Source: Alphaproteobacteria bacterium (lineage in GTDB: Bacteria > Pseudomonadota > Alphaproteobacteria > Micropepsales > Micropepsaceae). From it: DNA of 37,957 nucleotides. The notes beneath the pieces are model-generated. The model made no database searches, was not told the DNA's origin, and was given only the letters and a program-made list of their open reading frames with translations. Shown piece by piece: positions 1-7,414 of the stretch (position 1 is the stretch's first letter; each line of letters begins with the position of its first letter). The position numbers and the translations under genes were made by a program. Where the stretch lies: positions 1 to 37,957 of the forward strand of contig JANYAR010000177.1 of the NCBI GenBank assembly GCA_025361185.1, given 5' to 3'.

Positions 1-216
1 CAGGGCGGCGGCGTGGATTTTCCCGGCGTGTTCGCGGTGATGCGCAAGAAGCATTTCAAGGGCTGGGCGGTGTTCGACATCGACGCGCCGCGCCCCGGCG
101 ACGGCACCGGCAGCGTGGACGACAATATTGCCGCCAGCGTGAACTATATGCGCACGGCGGTTGGCGTGAAGCTGCCGCCCGCCAGCGGCAAGGGCGGCCT
201 GTTCACCGAGGCTTGA
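1..216 (+). CDS. sugar phosphate isomerase/epimerase, C-terminal end (partial)
   Basis: The frame is open from the first base and stops at TGA 214-216, so only about the last 71 residues are present. The stretch GGGVDFPGVFAVMRK followed by GWAVFDIDAP resembles the last strands and helices of TIM-barrel sugar-phosphate isomerase/epimerases of the inosose dehydratase/xylose isomerase-like type, where the chain typically reads 'G.vDfp.vf..l...gy.Gw.v.E'. The usual Glu near the end of that strand is replaced here by Asp in VFDIDAP. The substrate cannot be told from the fragment. It converges on the next gene with 8 bases between the stops. Family assignment is moderate; the start lies outside the window. 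Confidence 0.6.
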   Translation, partial: QGGGVDFPGVFAVMRKKHFKGWAVFDIDAPRPGDGTGSVDDNIAASVNYMRTAVGVKLPPASGKGGLFTEA

Positions 217-224
217 GCGGGGCG

Positions 225-587
225 CTAGTCGCAGATTATGCCGACGGTGGTCGACATCGCGTTGCTGGTGCCGCCGCCGCCGAAGAGGGGGGTATGGCAT
301 CTCTGCATGGTGATGCTGCGCCGTTTCTCGGAAGCTGCAAGGTGCTTGCCGTCGGCGGTCACATCCAAACCGTCCTTGTTATACTGCGCCCACACCGCAT
401 TGGTCCTGCACACTTCCGGTCCCAGCAGACGCGAGGCCGGCAAGGTCTGGGGCGGGCGGCAGGTGATGACATTGGGATCGCCTTCTCCGCTGGGCGAGCT
501 GGAATTGACCCTACCGGTAACCGGCACGGTCTGGGCCAAGGCCGGCGCGCAAAGCACCAGCAGCAGTGCGGCGATAAGGACTTTCAT
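225..587 (-). CDS. small secreted protein, four cysteines, unknown function
   Basis: Encodes 120 residues. Residues 1-18 form a clear Sec signal peptide ending in APALA-Q, so the mature protein is periplasmic or secreted. The mature part holds four cysteines (in ITCRPP, EVCRTN, QRCHTP and the C-terminal GIICD), which could form two disulfides, and a glycine run (FGGGG). A GGGAG ribosome-binding site sits just upstream of the ATG. I recognise no domain. It is transcribed away from the TauE gene but lies downstream of it on the same strand with a 66-base gap, so it could share its transcript. The gene call is solid because of signal peptide, RBS and codon use; function is unknown. Confidence 0.75.
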   Translation of the reverse strand: MKVLIAALLLVLCAPALAQTVPVTGRVNSSSPSGEGDPNVITCRPPQTLPASRLLGPEVCRTNAVWAQYNKDGLDVTADGKHLAASEKRRSITMQRCHTPLFGGGGTSNAMSTTVGIICD

Positions 588-653
588 GGACGGCTCCCGG
601 AACAGTCACGGCCGGTATTCTACTCCAAACCGGGTCCGGATTGAACCGAACCG

Positions 654-1397
654 TCAGGGCGCTCGGAGAAAAAGACCTATTGTCAGGGCGACGCCGATCG
701 CCACGGCAAACGCTCTTAAAGCCTTCTGATTGACCCGGCTGACCATATGGCCGCCGATCATCCCGCCAAGAGCCGCGCCGACACAGGCAATCGCCGCCTG
801 CAGCCAGTGCACCTGCGGCGAGAAAACAAAGATCGCCACGGCGCTCGCATTCATCATGCCGGCCAGCACATTCTTGGTGGCGTTGGCATTGCGGATGGCA
901 AGCCCCGCGGCGGTCAACGCCGCCAGCATCAGAAATCCGATGCCGCCGCCGAAATATCCGCCATAGACCGCGATGCAGAATTGCGCGGCGCCCGCCCCAA
1001 CCCGGCCCAGCACCGGCGGATGATCGGCCTTTCGCGGCATAAAGCTGCCATAGGCAAAGACGCTGGTGGCGAACAGCACCAGCCACGGCACCAGATGCTT
1101 GAAGATGTCGGACGGCGTCACCAGCAACAGGACGGCGCCCGCAATGCCGCCCGCGAGGCTGATCGCCATCAGCGCCCGGAAGGACAGCCCGCCTGCGCCC
1201 GCGACATGCGCACGGCCACCCCAGCTGGAGGTGATCTGGCCGGGAAACAGGGCAATGGTCGATGTGATGTTGGCGGCCAGCGCGGTCATGCCGGTGAGCA
1301 TCAGGGCCGGCAAGGTGAGAAACGTGCCGCCGCCGGCCAACGCGTTCTGGATGCCGGCCCACACCGCCACAAAGAAAAGAATGATCAGAGCCGTCAT
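654..1397 (-). CDS. sulfite exporter TauE/SafE family permease
   Basis: Encodes 247 residues from the ATG at 1397; a GTG at 1415 would add six residues but neither start has a strong Shine-Dalgarno. The protein is almost wholly hydrophobic, with about seven to eight predicted membrane segments. It carries the family-typical N-terminal half-repeat (GGGTFLTLPALMLTGM, then a TS.I.L.PG.. element) and the matching second half (GGYFGGGIGFLMLAAL, NA.KN.LAG). TauE/SafE proteins are inner-membrane permeases linked to export of sulfite, sulfoacetate or other organosulfur anions; the substrate here is not shown by context. A 48-residue protein is encoded 39 bases upstream on the same strand. The family call is confident, the substrate is not. 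Confidence 0.88.
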   Translation of the reverse strand: MTALIILFFVAVWAGIQNALAGGGTFLTLPALMLTGMTALAANITSTIALFPGQITSSWGGRAHVAGAGGLSFRALMAISLAGGIAGAVLLLVTPSDIFKHLVPWLVLFATSVFAYGSFMPRKADHPPVLGRVGAGAAQFCIAVYGGYFGGGIGFLMLAALTAAGLAIRNANATKNVLAGMMNASAVAIFVFSPQVHWLQAAIACVGAALGGMIGGHMVSRVNQKALRAFAVAIGVALTIGLFLRAP

Positions 1398-1436
1398 GGT
1401 GCCGCTCTGGCACACACAGACAGGGCTGGCAACCGT

Positions 1437-1583
1437 TCAGTCCTCGGCGGCTGGCAGGCGCTCGGTCAGGCTGGCCCGGCGGGGAATCAACTTGGCGCGG
1501 CGCACCGCCTCGCCCAGATAGCCGGGCGGTTCAGGCCAGTCATCGTCGGGGTTTTTCTCACGCTCCCGGTCCTTTTCCGTCAT
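1437..1583 (-). CDS. small hydrophilic proline-rich protein (48 aa)
   Basis: A complete 48-codon frame from ATG 1583 to TGA 1437. The peptide begins MTEKDREREKNPDDDWPEPP and continues with a GYLGEAVRRAKLIPRR segment and an acidic end (PAAED). It has charged ends, a WPEPPGYLG core and no signal or membrane segment. It lies 39 bases upstream of the TauE/SafE gene in the same direction, so co-transcription is likely. Codon third positions are GC-rich like the neighbours. No clear Shine-Dalgarno is visible. I do not recognise the family; it is called a gene from composition, position and a coherent hydrophilic sequence. Confidence 0.5.
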   Translation of the reverse strand: MTEKDREREKNPDDDWPEPPGYLGEAVRRAKLIPRRASLTERLPAAED

Positions 1584-1820
1584 GCGAAAACACCCGGTCT
1601 AAAAAGCCCCCCAACGAGGGCGCATATAATCCCCCAGGCCGAGGCGCGTCCCGGCCAAAGATGGTGAACGCGCATGGGGCGATACTGGGTCGCAGGTCAC
1701 CTGTGGTTGAAGGCACGAGTCGGGACGTTCCGGCAGGGAAAGCCGGCAGGACAGGAACAGCAACGGAACGCGACGAAAAAAGCGCAATCCGGCGCCGCGC
1801 CGGGTCCGCCATGCGGCTTT

Positions 1821-1843
1821 TGCACAACGCGCGCGTGCACAAC
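1821..1843. promoter_or_regulatory. short direct repeat upstream of the EamA gene
   Basis: The octamer TGCACAAC occurs at 1821-1828 and again at 1836-1843, a 15-base period, about 30 bases before the EamA start. Spaced octamers so close to a start can be an operator, but this could be chance in GC-rich DNA. The rest of 1584-1820 shows no gene I would support. Confidence 0.2.
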
Positions 1844-1872
1844 CCCCTATAGTCGTGCGGCAGGGGACACCC

Positions 1873-2769
1873 ATGACACCGCATCTTTCCTGGCGCGACA
1901 CAGTGCTGGCGTTGGCAATCGTCTTTGTCTGGGGCACCAACTTCGTGGTCATCCGCCTGGGGCTGGATGCCTTGCCGCCTTTGTTCCTGGCCACCCTGCG
2001 CTTCGTCCTGGTCTTCGTACCCGCGGCCCTTTTTCTCCCAAGGCCAAAAGTGGCGTGGAGCAATCTCGCCACCTATGGCCTGTGCATCGGGATGTTGCAG
2101 TTCGGCATGCTGTTCATCGCCATGAACGGGCATATCTCGCCCGGCCTCGCCTCGCTGGTGATTCAAATGCAACTCTTCTTCACCATCGGGCTCGCCATGT
2201 GGCGGACACGCGAAAAAATAAAGCCGCATCAGATCGGCGCCTTTGGCCTGGCGATCGCGGGCATGGCAGTGATCGCCGCCCATAACGGCCAGGGCGTCAC
2301 CGTGCTGGGAGTTGTCCTGGTGCTGGGAGCGGCGATGGGATGGGCGCTGGGCAACCAGGCTGGCCGCGAGGCGGGACCGGTCAATATGCTGGCCTATGTG
2401 GTGTGGGCGGCGCTGTTCTCGGCGCCGCCGCTGCTGGTTCTGTCGCTGCTGCTGGAGGGCCCCGCCGCGATCGCGGCCGGTATCGCGCGTGCCAGCTGGA
2501 TCACCTGGGCCACGGTGGCGTGGCAAAGCGTCGGCAACACCATGTTCGGCTATGCCTGCTGGGCCTGGCTGTTGTCGCGCTATCCCGCCGCGACCGTCGC
2601 ACCCATGTCGCTGCTGGTGCCGGTGGTCGGCTTCGCCGCCAGCGCGGCGATCCTGAGCGAGCCGCTGCCCCTGTGGAAGATCGGCGCCATGGCGCTGATC
2701 ATGGCAGGGCTGGTGGCGAATCTTCTGTGGCGTCCGAAAAAACGCAGCATTGCCGGAGAGCCCTGCTAG
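1873..2769 (+). CDS. EamA/DMT-superfamily transporter
   Basis: Encodes 298 residues from ATG 1873, which has an AGGGGA ribosome-binding site; a GTG at 1855 is in frame but less likely. The chain has ten hydrophobic segments in two homologous halves, as in drug/metabolite transporters. Family hallmarks seen are the N-terminal VFVWGTNFVVIRLGL, the end of the first half with MNGHISPGLASLV, and PVVGFAASAAILSEPLP near the C-terminus. Such proteins are inner-membrane exporters of amino acids or small metabolites (YdcZ/RhaT/EamA group); the substrate is unknown. Its TAG stop overlaps the stop of the convergent cupin gene on the palindrome CTAG at 2766-2769. Confidence 0.9.
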   Translation: MTPHLSWRDTVLALAIVFVWGTNFVVIRLGLDALPPLFLATLRFVLVFVPAALFLPRPKVAWSNLATYGLCIGMLQFGMLFIAMNGHISPGLASLVIQMQLFFTIGLAMWRTREKIKPHQIGAFGLAIAGMAVIAAHNGQGVTVLGVVLVLGAAMGWALGNQAGREAGPVNMLAYVVWAALFSAPPLLVLSLLLEGPAAIAAGIARASWITWATVAWQSVGNTMFGYACWAWLLSRYPAATVAPMSLLVPVVGFAASAAILSEPLPLWKIGAMALIMAGLVANLLWRPKKRSIAGEPC

Positions 2770-3239
2770 GAGCGCGCCTTGAACACCACATAGCTCAGGG
2801 TCTTGCCCGGCGCGGCATCCAGCTTGTGCGGCATGCCCGGCGGAATCTGGAAATAGTCGCCGGCATGCAGGACCTGGGTCACCGCCCCGGTCATGGTGCC
2901 GCCGCGCACTTCGCCGGGCCCGCTTTCCTTGGCGTCGCTCAAGGTGCCGCCATGGGCCAGCACGCCCTCACCCGACAGGATGGTGATGTGGTCCACCCAA
3001 TGGGCGTGGGTTTCGGCCATGTTGCCGTGATCCAGCCGCTTCACGAACTCGACATAGTAATTCTCATGGTCGTTCATGAAGGTGGCGCCATAGACCCTGC
3101 CCGGCTCAGGCTTGGATACCGCCTTGTCGATGGCGTCATGGCTCATGAATTTGAAGCCGTCGGGGGCGGCGGCCCGCAAGGGAGTCTGGGCCAGGGCGGG
3201 TGTGACCAAAAACAGTGCAGCGGCAACGAGAAGGCGCAT
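2766..3239 (-). CDS. secreted cupin protein, copy 1
   Basis: Encodes 157 residues with a Sec signal peptide (residues 1-18, ending TPALA-Q). The mature part is one cupin barrel. Cupin motif 1 is ETHAHWVDHITILSGEG, with H78 and H80 as likely metal ligands; motif 2 is GDYFQIPPGMPH, with H138. Just before motif 1 lies a segment shared with copies 3 and 4 (NDHENYYVEFVKRLDHGN). Last gene of a three-gene leftward run, 9 bases after copy 2, with its own GGAG ribosome-binding site. It is closest to the distant copy at 30.1 kb. Small periplasmic cupins can bind a metal and a small ligand or act as isomerases or dioxygenases; nothing here fixes a reaction. Confidence 0.85.
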   Translation of the reverse strand: MRLLVAAALFLVTPALAQTPLRAAAPDGFKFMSHDAIDKAVSKPEPGRVYGATFMNDHENYYVEFVKRLDHGNMAETHAHWVDHITILSGEGVLAHGGTLSDAKESGPGEVRGGTMTGAVTQVLHAGDYFQIPPGMPHKLDAAPGKTLSYVVFKARS

Positions 3240-3248
3240 GAATATCTC

Positions 3249-3758
3249 CTATTTATGAGTCTTAAACGCGATAAATCGAATGCGCTGGCCCGGCGCCACT
3301 TTCATCTGGTGCGGCGTGCCGGCGGGCACGAAGAAATAATCGCCCGCCCGCATCGTCATACTGCTTCCGCCCTTGATGGCGGTGCCCCGCTGCTCGCCCG
3401 GCGCGGTCGTCTTGGCGTCCACCGCCGCCCCGCCGGTGACGAAGCTGGCCTCACCCTCCTGCACAAAGAGATTGTCGTTCCAGTCGGCATGGATTTCCGC
3501 CTGCCCGTCCTTGTCGCGGATGGTGTTGATGATCTGGTAGCCGTCATGCTTGGACAGCAGCATCTGGGAATAGAAGGCGCCCGGCGTCATGCCCTTCTTC
3601 ATGGTATCGCCCAGCTCCTGGCCGGTGAGATGGCGCACGGCATTTTCCGCCGTCAGCCTCTCCACAGACGTGAATGGCGTCTTGGCAGCCGGAGAAATAG
3701 TCTGGGCAATGGCCGGCAGCGACGCCAGAATGGCCCCGGCGATCAGTATCTTGCGCAT
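3249..3758 (-). CDS. secreted cupin protein, copy 2, divergent metal site
   Basis: Encodes 169 residues with a Sec signal peptide (residues 1-19, ASLPAIA-Q). The cupin motif 1 reads AEIHADWNDNLFVQEGE: the first histidine (H90) is kept, but the second, found in the three paralogs, is an aspartate (D92). Motif 2 is GDYFFVPAGTPH with H150. The protein is the most diverged of the four cupins: it lacks the NDHEN..VEFVKRLD segment and has instead an AFYSQMLLSKHDGYQI region. The ribosome-binding region (AGGAGATAT before ATG) is nearly identical to that of copy 1, which supports a tandem duplication. Middle gene of the run, 8 bases after copy 3. Metal binding may be weakened or changed. Confidence 0.85.
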   Translation of the reverse strand: MRKILIAGAILASLPAIAQTISPAAKTPFTSVERLTAENAVRHLTGQELGDTMKKGMTPGAFYSQMLLSKHDGYQIINTIRDKDGQAEIHADWNDNLFVQEGEASFVTGGAAVDAKTTAPGEQRGTAIKGGSSMTMRAGDYFFVPAGTPHQMKVAPGQRIRFIAFKTHK

Positions 3759-3766
3759 GATATCTC

Positions 3767-4270
3767 CTAAACTTTCTGCTTGAAAATCAGGTAAGTGAAA
3801 GTGTGGCCGGGCGTGGCCGTGAAGATGTGTGGCATGCCGGGCGGGACCACCAGACGGTCGCCGGGATGCAGGATCTGGGTCTTGCCGCCCACCAGATTAC
3901 CGCCCCGGATTTCCAGCTGGCCGGTATCCTTGCCGCCTTCCTGGGTGCCGCCATAGGTGATGGAGCCCTCGCCATCCAGCACATGGATATAGTCGTACCA
4001 ATGGCCATGCGCCTCGGCGTTGGTGTTGATGGCACGCGTCACATATTCGATGAAATAATTTTCGTGGTCGATGACGATCTTGGATTGCGCCTTGCCATCG
4101 GTGCGGTGGGTCAGCGCTTCCACCTCGGCGGCCGGCTGATAGACAAAGGCATCGGGCCCAGTGGTGTGCGGCGCGGCCGGCCCGGCCGGCGCACCTCCTG
4201 GAGTTTGGGCTGAAGCGGCGAAAGGCAGTGCCGCCAGCGCGGTCACGGCCAGCAATCGACGAAATGTCAT
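3767..4270 (-). CDS. secreted cupin protein, copy 3
   Basis: Encodes 167 residues. Residues 1-22 are a Sec signal peptide (PFAASA-Q), followed by a low-complexity Gly/Ala/Pro linker to about residue 35. The cupin domain has motif 1 EAHGHWYDYIHVLDGEG with H88 and H90, and motif 2 GDRLVVPPGMPH with H148. The DHENYFIEYVTRAI segment matches copies 1 and 4. First gene of the leftward three-cupin run; AGGGGG precedes the ATG. The upstream gap of about 120 bases contains the terminator of the preceding gene, so a promoter for the cupin operon probably lies between 4271 and 4337. Biochemical role unknown. Confidence 0.85.
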   Translation of the reverse strand: MTFRRLLAVTALAALPFAASAQTPGGAPAGPAAPHTTGPDAFVYQPAAEVEALTHRTDGKAQSKIVIDHENYFIEYVTRAINTNAEAHGHWYDYIHVLDGEGSITYGGTQEGGKDTGQLEIRGGNLVGGKTQILHPGDRLVVPPGMPHIFTATPGHTFTYLIFKQKV

Positions 4271-4337
4271 GAGCGTCCCCCTTATTTTGGTTGCGGGAAC
4301 TCTAGCGGCGAATGGTTCAAAGGGAAGGGGGCAAAAG

Positions 4338-4370
4338 AAAGGGGCGCCTTCCGAAAGAAAGCGCCCCTTT
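4338..4370 (-). terminator. rho-independent terminator after the lysine-rich gene
   Basis: A perfect 7-bp stem GGGGCGC/GCGCCCC (4341-4347 with 4361-4367), extended by AAA/TTT pairs, surrounds a 13-base loop. Read on the minus strand it is followed by TTTCTTTT. It sits 22 bases past the stop of the lysine-rich gene and before the cupin run. Confidence 0.75.
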
Positions 4371-4391
4371 TGTATCGCAGTGCGGCAAGAC

Positions 4392-4592
4392 CTAGCGCTT
4401 CTTCGCCTTCGTCTTGGTTTTCTTAGCGGTCTTTTTGGCTTTCTTGGCGGTCTTCTTCACCGTCTTCACCGCCTTCTTGGCCTTGCGCTTTTTCTTCTTG
4501 GCAGGCGCTGCCGGGGTGCCGGTGAACAGGCCCACGACCGCGGCTTCCAGCTCGGCGGCGCGCGCCGCCAGCTTGCTCTTCTTCTTCGCCAT
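4392..4592 (-). CDS. lysine-rich histone-H1-like small protein
   Basis: Encodes 66 residues. The N-terminal third (MAKKKSKLAARAAELEAAVV) looks like a short amphipathic helix, then GLFTGTPAAPA, then a C-terminal tail made almost only of Lys, Ala, Thr and Val with repeated KKA/KKT units (KAVKTVKKTAKKAKKTAKK). This composition is that of bacterial histone-H1-like or AlgP-like DNA-binding tails, so binding to DNA or RNA is likely; that is inference from composition. A GAGGAG ribosome-binding site lies upstream of the ATG, and there is a terminator on each side. It stands alone as a single-gene transcript. It lies just downstream of rpsA, but with a terminator between. Confidence 0.75.
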   Translation of the reverse strand: MAKKKSKLAARAAELEAAVVGLFTGTPAAPAKKKKRKAKKAVKTVKKTAKKAKKTAKKTKTKAKKR

Positions 4593-4698
4593 ACTCTCAA
4601 CTCCTCATCAGTGGTGATGCCCGGTTGACTAGAGTGATTCTGAACGAGGGCAAAACCTTTATCTGTACGTTCGAACAGCAAGCCGGTTCCCGCCCAAC

Positions 4699-4731
4699 AA
4701 AAAAGGCGCGGCTTGCGCCGCGCCCTTTTTT
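4699..4731. terminator. bidirectional rho-independent terminator
   Basis: An 8-bp stem GGCGCGGC/GCCGCGCC (4705-4712 with 4717-4724) closes a four-base loop TTGC. It has an A tract on the left and a T tract on the right, so it can end transcription in both directions. On the minus strand it is the likely end of the rpsA transcript. Confidence 0.8.
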
Positions 4732-4748
4732 ATCAATGGCACTGCCGC

Positions 4749-4845
4749 GCCAAGCTGCGCTTGGCTTGGCGTTCGGCGGACGAAAGGTCCGCTGGACCTT
4801 TCGTTGTTCCGCATTCGGCGGGCCGAAGCTCCACTGGAGCTTCGG
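4749..4845. repeat. three consecutive perfect hairpins, two of them diverged copies of one unit
   Basis: Three perfect inverted repeats follow each other: GCCAAGC/GCTTGGC at 4749-4765, CGAAAGGTCC/GGACCTTTCG at 4781-4803 and CCGAAGCTCC/GGAGCTTCGG at 4823-4845. All have three-base loops. The second and third share their surroundings (ATTCGGCGG or GTTCGGCGG on the left), so they look like a tandemly repeated unit of about 40 bases. Within the arms, bases differ in a compensating way. It lies between the rpsA stop and its terminator, so it would be part of the rpsA mRNA 3' end. REP-like repeat is the best label. Confidence 0.6.
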
Positions 4846-4855
4846 CTTATCCGCC

Positions 4856-6616
4856 TCACTCCTCTTCGGCAGCACTACCCTTCTTCTTGGGCGTCTTCTT
4901 CTTCAGGGCCGCACCCAGAATGTCGCCCAGGCTGGCACCGCTGTCCGACGAACCGAACTGCGCCACGGCTTCCTTCTCTTCCGAGATCTCGCGCGCCTTG
5001 ATGGAGAGCGAGACCTTGCGCGACGCCTTGTCCATGCTGGTCACCAGCGCGTCCACCTTGTCGCCCTTGCCGAAGCGCTCGGGACGCTGGTCGTTGCGGT
5101 CCCGCGCCAGATCGGCACGGCGGATGAAGGAACGCACGCCGCCTTCCAGCTCCACCTCGATGCCGCCGTCATTGACTTCGGTGACCGTGCCGGTGACGAC
5201 CGAGCCCTTGCGCAGCGCCCCGCCCGAGGGGCCGGCCTTCTCGATCGGATCGCTCTGCAGCTGCTTGATGCCCAAGCTGACGCGCTCCTTCTCGATATCG
5301 ATGTCGAGCACCTTGGCCTTGACCATCTGGCCCTTTTCATAGGTCTTGATGGCTTCCTCGCCCGGCGCCGACCAGCTGAGGTCGGAGAGATGCACCATGC
5401 CGTCGATGTCGCTGTCCAAGCCGATGAACAGGCCGAATTCGGTGATGGACTTGATCTCGCCCTCGATCACCGTGCCGGCCGGATGGTTGGCGGTGAAGGC
5501 ATTCCAGGGATTTTCCTGGGTCTGCTTCAGGCCCAACGAAATGCGGCGCTTGTTGGAATCCACTTCCAGCACCGCCACATCCACATCCATGCCGGGGGTG
5601 ACCAGCTTGGACGGAGCCATGTTCTTCTTGACCCAGGACATTTCGCTGACATGGACCAGGCCTTCGACACCAGGCTCCAGCTCCACAAAGGCGCCATAGT
5701 CGGTGACATTGGTGACCTTGCCCTTGAACTGCACGCCCACCGGATACTTGGCGGCGACGCCTTCCCATGGATCGGTCTGCAGCTGCTTCATGCCCAAGCT
5801 GATGCGCTGGGTGTCGTGATTGATCTTGATGATCTGCACGGTGACGGTCTGGCCCACCTGCAACACTTCGGTGGGATGGGAGACGCGGCGCCAGGCGATG
5901 TCGGTGACGTGCAACAGACCGTCCACACCGCCCAGATCCACAAAGGCGCCATAGTCGGTGATGTTCTTGACCACGCCTTCGACGATCTGCTTTTCCTGCA
6001 AGGACGCCACCAGCGAGGTGCGTTCCTCGGCGCGGCGCTCTTCCAGCACGGCGCGGCGCGACACAACGATGTTGCCGCGGCGGCGATCCATTTTCAGGAT
6101 CTGGAACAGTTGCGGCTGGTTCATCAGGGGGCCGACATCGCGCATCGGGCGCACGTCAACCTGGCTGCCGGGGAGGAAGGCCACGGCGCCGTCCAGATCG
6201 ACGGTGAAGCCGCCCTTGACGCGGCCGAAGATCACGCCGGTGACGCGGGTCTGGTCGTTGAAGGCCTTTTCCAGCTTGATCCAGCTTTCCTCGCGCCGCG
6301 CCTTGTCGCGGCTCAGAACAGCTTCGCCCAGCGCATTCTCGACGCGCTCCAGATAGACCTCGACCGTGTCACCCACCTTGATGTCGGCGGGGATGCCCGG
6401 CATGGCGAATTCCTTGAGGCTGATGCGCCCCTCGGTCTTGAGCCCGACATCGACCATGGCGAAGTCGTTTTCGATGGAAAGAATGATGCCCTTGATGACC
6501 GAGCCCTCTTGCGGGCTCTGGGTCTGGAAACTTTGCTCCAGCATGGCCGCGAAATCTTCGCGGGAGGGCGTGGCGATGGAGCTTTCGGTACGGTCCTTGG
6601 TAGCGGCGCGAGCCAT
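4856..6616 (-). CDS. rpsA: 30S ribosomal protein S1
   Basis: Encodes 586 residues from ATG 6616 (MARAATKDRTESS), which has an AGGA ribosome-binding site. S1 binds mRNA and helps the 30S subunit initiate on structured or leaderless-weak messages. Six S1/OB-fold repeats are visible, at roughly 36-105, 120-190, 205-275, 290-362, 377-449 and 464-533; the typical 'G.V..ItdyGAFVdLggvdGLlHvsdi.W' core is clearest in repeats three and four. The C-terminus is charged (KKKTPKKKGSAAEEE). Length is normal for the class. It follows cmk with a 129-base gap, the standard cmk-rpsA order. The downstream ihf gene often seen in other bacteria is absent here. Confidence 0.97.
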   Translation of the reverse strand: MARAATKDRTESSIATPSREDFAAMLEQSFQTQSPQEGSVIKGIILSIENDFAMVDVGLKTEGRISLKEFAMPGIPADIKVGDTVEVYLERVENALGEAVLSRDKARREESWIKLEKAFNDQTRVTGVIFGRVKGGFTVDLDGAVAFLPGSQVDVRPMRDVGPLMNQPQLFQILKMDRRRGNIVVSRRAVLEERRAEERTSLVASLQEKQIVEGVVKNITDYGAFVDLGGVDGLLHVTDIAWRRVSHPTEVLQVGQTVTVQIIKINHDTQRISLGMKQLQTDPWEGVAAKYPVGVQFKGKVTNVTDYGAFVELEPGVEGLVHVSEMSWVKKNMAPSKLVTPGMDVDVAVLEVDSNKRRISLGLKQTQENPWNAFTANHPAGTVIEGEIKSITEFGLFIGLDSDIDGMVHLSDLSWSAPGEEAIKTYEKGQMVKAKVLDIDIEKERVSLGIKQLQSDPIEKAGPSGGALRKGSVVTGTVTEVNDGGIEVELEGGVRSFIRRADLARDRNDQRPERFGKGDKVDALVTSMDKASRKVSLSIKAREISEEKEAVAQFGSSDSGASLGDILGAALKKKTPKKKGSAAEEE

Positions 6617-6745
6617 GTAATTCCTATACGTCGTTCGTGCCGACCGGCATCTCAATGAAGAGCCAGCGGACTTCCCACAGCTGCGCTATGGGCGGGTTGG
6701 ATTTTGGAAAAGTAAGCGGGATGCCCTTTAAGCCGCCGGGCCTCC

Positions 6746-7414
6746 TTAGCCCCTCTGGCGGTCCTTGAGCGCGTCCTTCACCTTGGGAGAAACCAGGGCA
6801 AGGGCTGCCGCGAACGCCGCGTCTATACCCAAATCGGAGGTATCCAGCAAGTCGGCGTCCGGGGCCTGTTTCAGGGGGGCCACGAGGCGGGTCTTGTCGG
6901 CCGCGTCGCGGGCGTTGAGTTCGGCCAGAACGTCTTGTTCCGCCCGGCGAAAACCCATGTTTTTCAACTCTGTCCAGCGGCGGCGGGCACGCACTTCGGG
7001 GCGGGCGTCGACATAGAGCTTGGCGGTGGCGGTGGGGCAGATCACCGTGCCGATGTCACGGCCGTCCATCACCGCCCCGGGGCCGCCGCCCGGGGGGTGG
7101 GCCAGGAAGTTCTGCTGAAAGTCTTTCAGCGCGTTGCGCACCGCCGGAATGGCGGCAACATGGGAGGCCGCCTTGCCCACGGTATCGCTGCGAATGGCCG
7201 GGTCGCCGGCGCGGTTGAAATCGATGGTCTGGGCGCCGCGCACGGCGTCGGCCTCATTGGCGGGGTCGCCCTTGGCCTCCAGCACCGCCACCGCGGTGAG
7301 GCGATAGAGCGCCCCGGAATCCAGATGGGCGAAGCCGAAATGCTGCGCCAGCCGCTTGGCAAGGGTGCCTTTGCCGCTGGCGGCGGTTCCGTCGACGGCG
7401 ATGACGATACTCAT
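6746..7414 (-). CDS. cmk: cytidylate kinase
   Basis: Encodes 222 residues. Phosphorylates CMP and dCMP using ATP, in the cytoplasm. The P-loop is GTAASGKGT near residue 9; [14 protein letters not shown] is the CMP-binding region; the [12 protein letters not shown] segment and [11 protein letters not shown] carry the family arginines and lid. The AVMDGRDIG motif is diagnostic. Its ATG overlaps the aroA stop by four bases (ATGA at 7411-7414), so the two are translationally coupled. The neighbourhood aroA-cmk-rpsA is conserved across Proteobacteria. A slightly Gly/Pro-rich insertion (HPPGGGPG) sits before the DGRDIG motif, as in other alphaproteobacterial copies. Confidence 0.96.
   Translation of the reverse strand: MSIVIAVDGTAASGKGTLAKRLAQHFGFAHLDSGALYRLTAVAVLEAKGDPANEADAVRGAQTIDFNRAGDPAIRSDTVGKAASHVAAIPAVRNALKDFQQNFLAHPPGGGPGAVMDGRDIGTVICPTATAKLYVDARPEVRARRRWTELKNMGFRRAEQDVLAELNARDAADKTRLVAPLKQAPDADLLDTSDLGIDAAFAAALALVSPKVKDALKDRQRG

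Noticed and set aside
2340..3770. A 476-codon plus-strand frame opposite the cupins
   Set aside because: It runs out of frame through the EamA gene and antisense through two cupins; both have signal peptides, motifs and ribosome-binding sites.
4625..6658. A 677-codon open frame on the plus strand opposite rpsA
   Set aside because: It is the antisense of a certain ribosomal protein gene; long antisense frames are expected in GC-rich coding DNA and it has no ribosome-binding site or domain.
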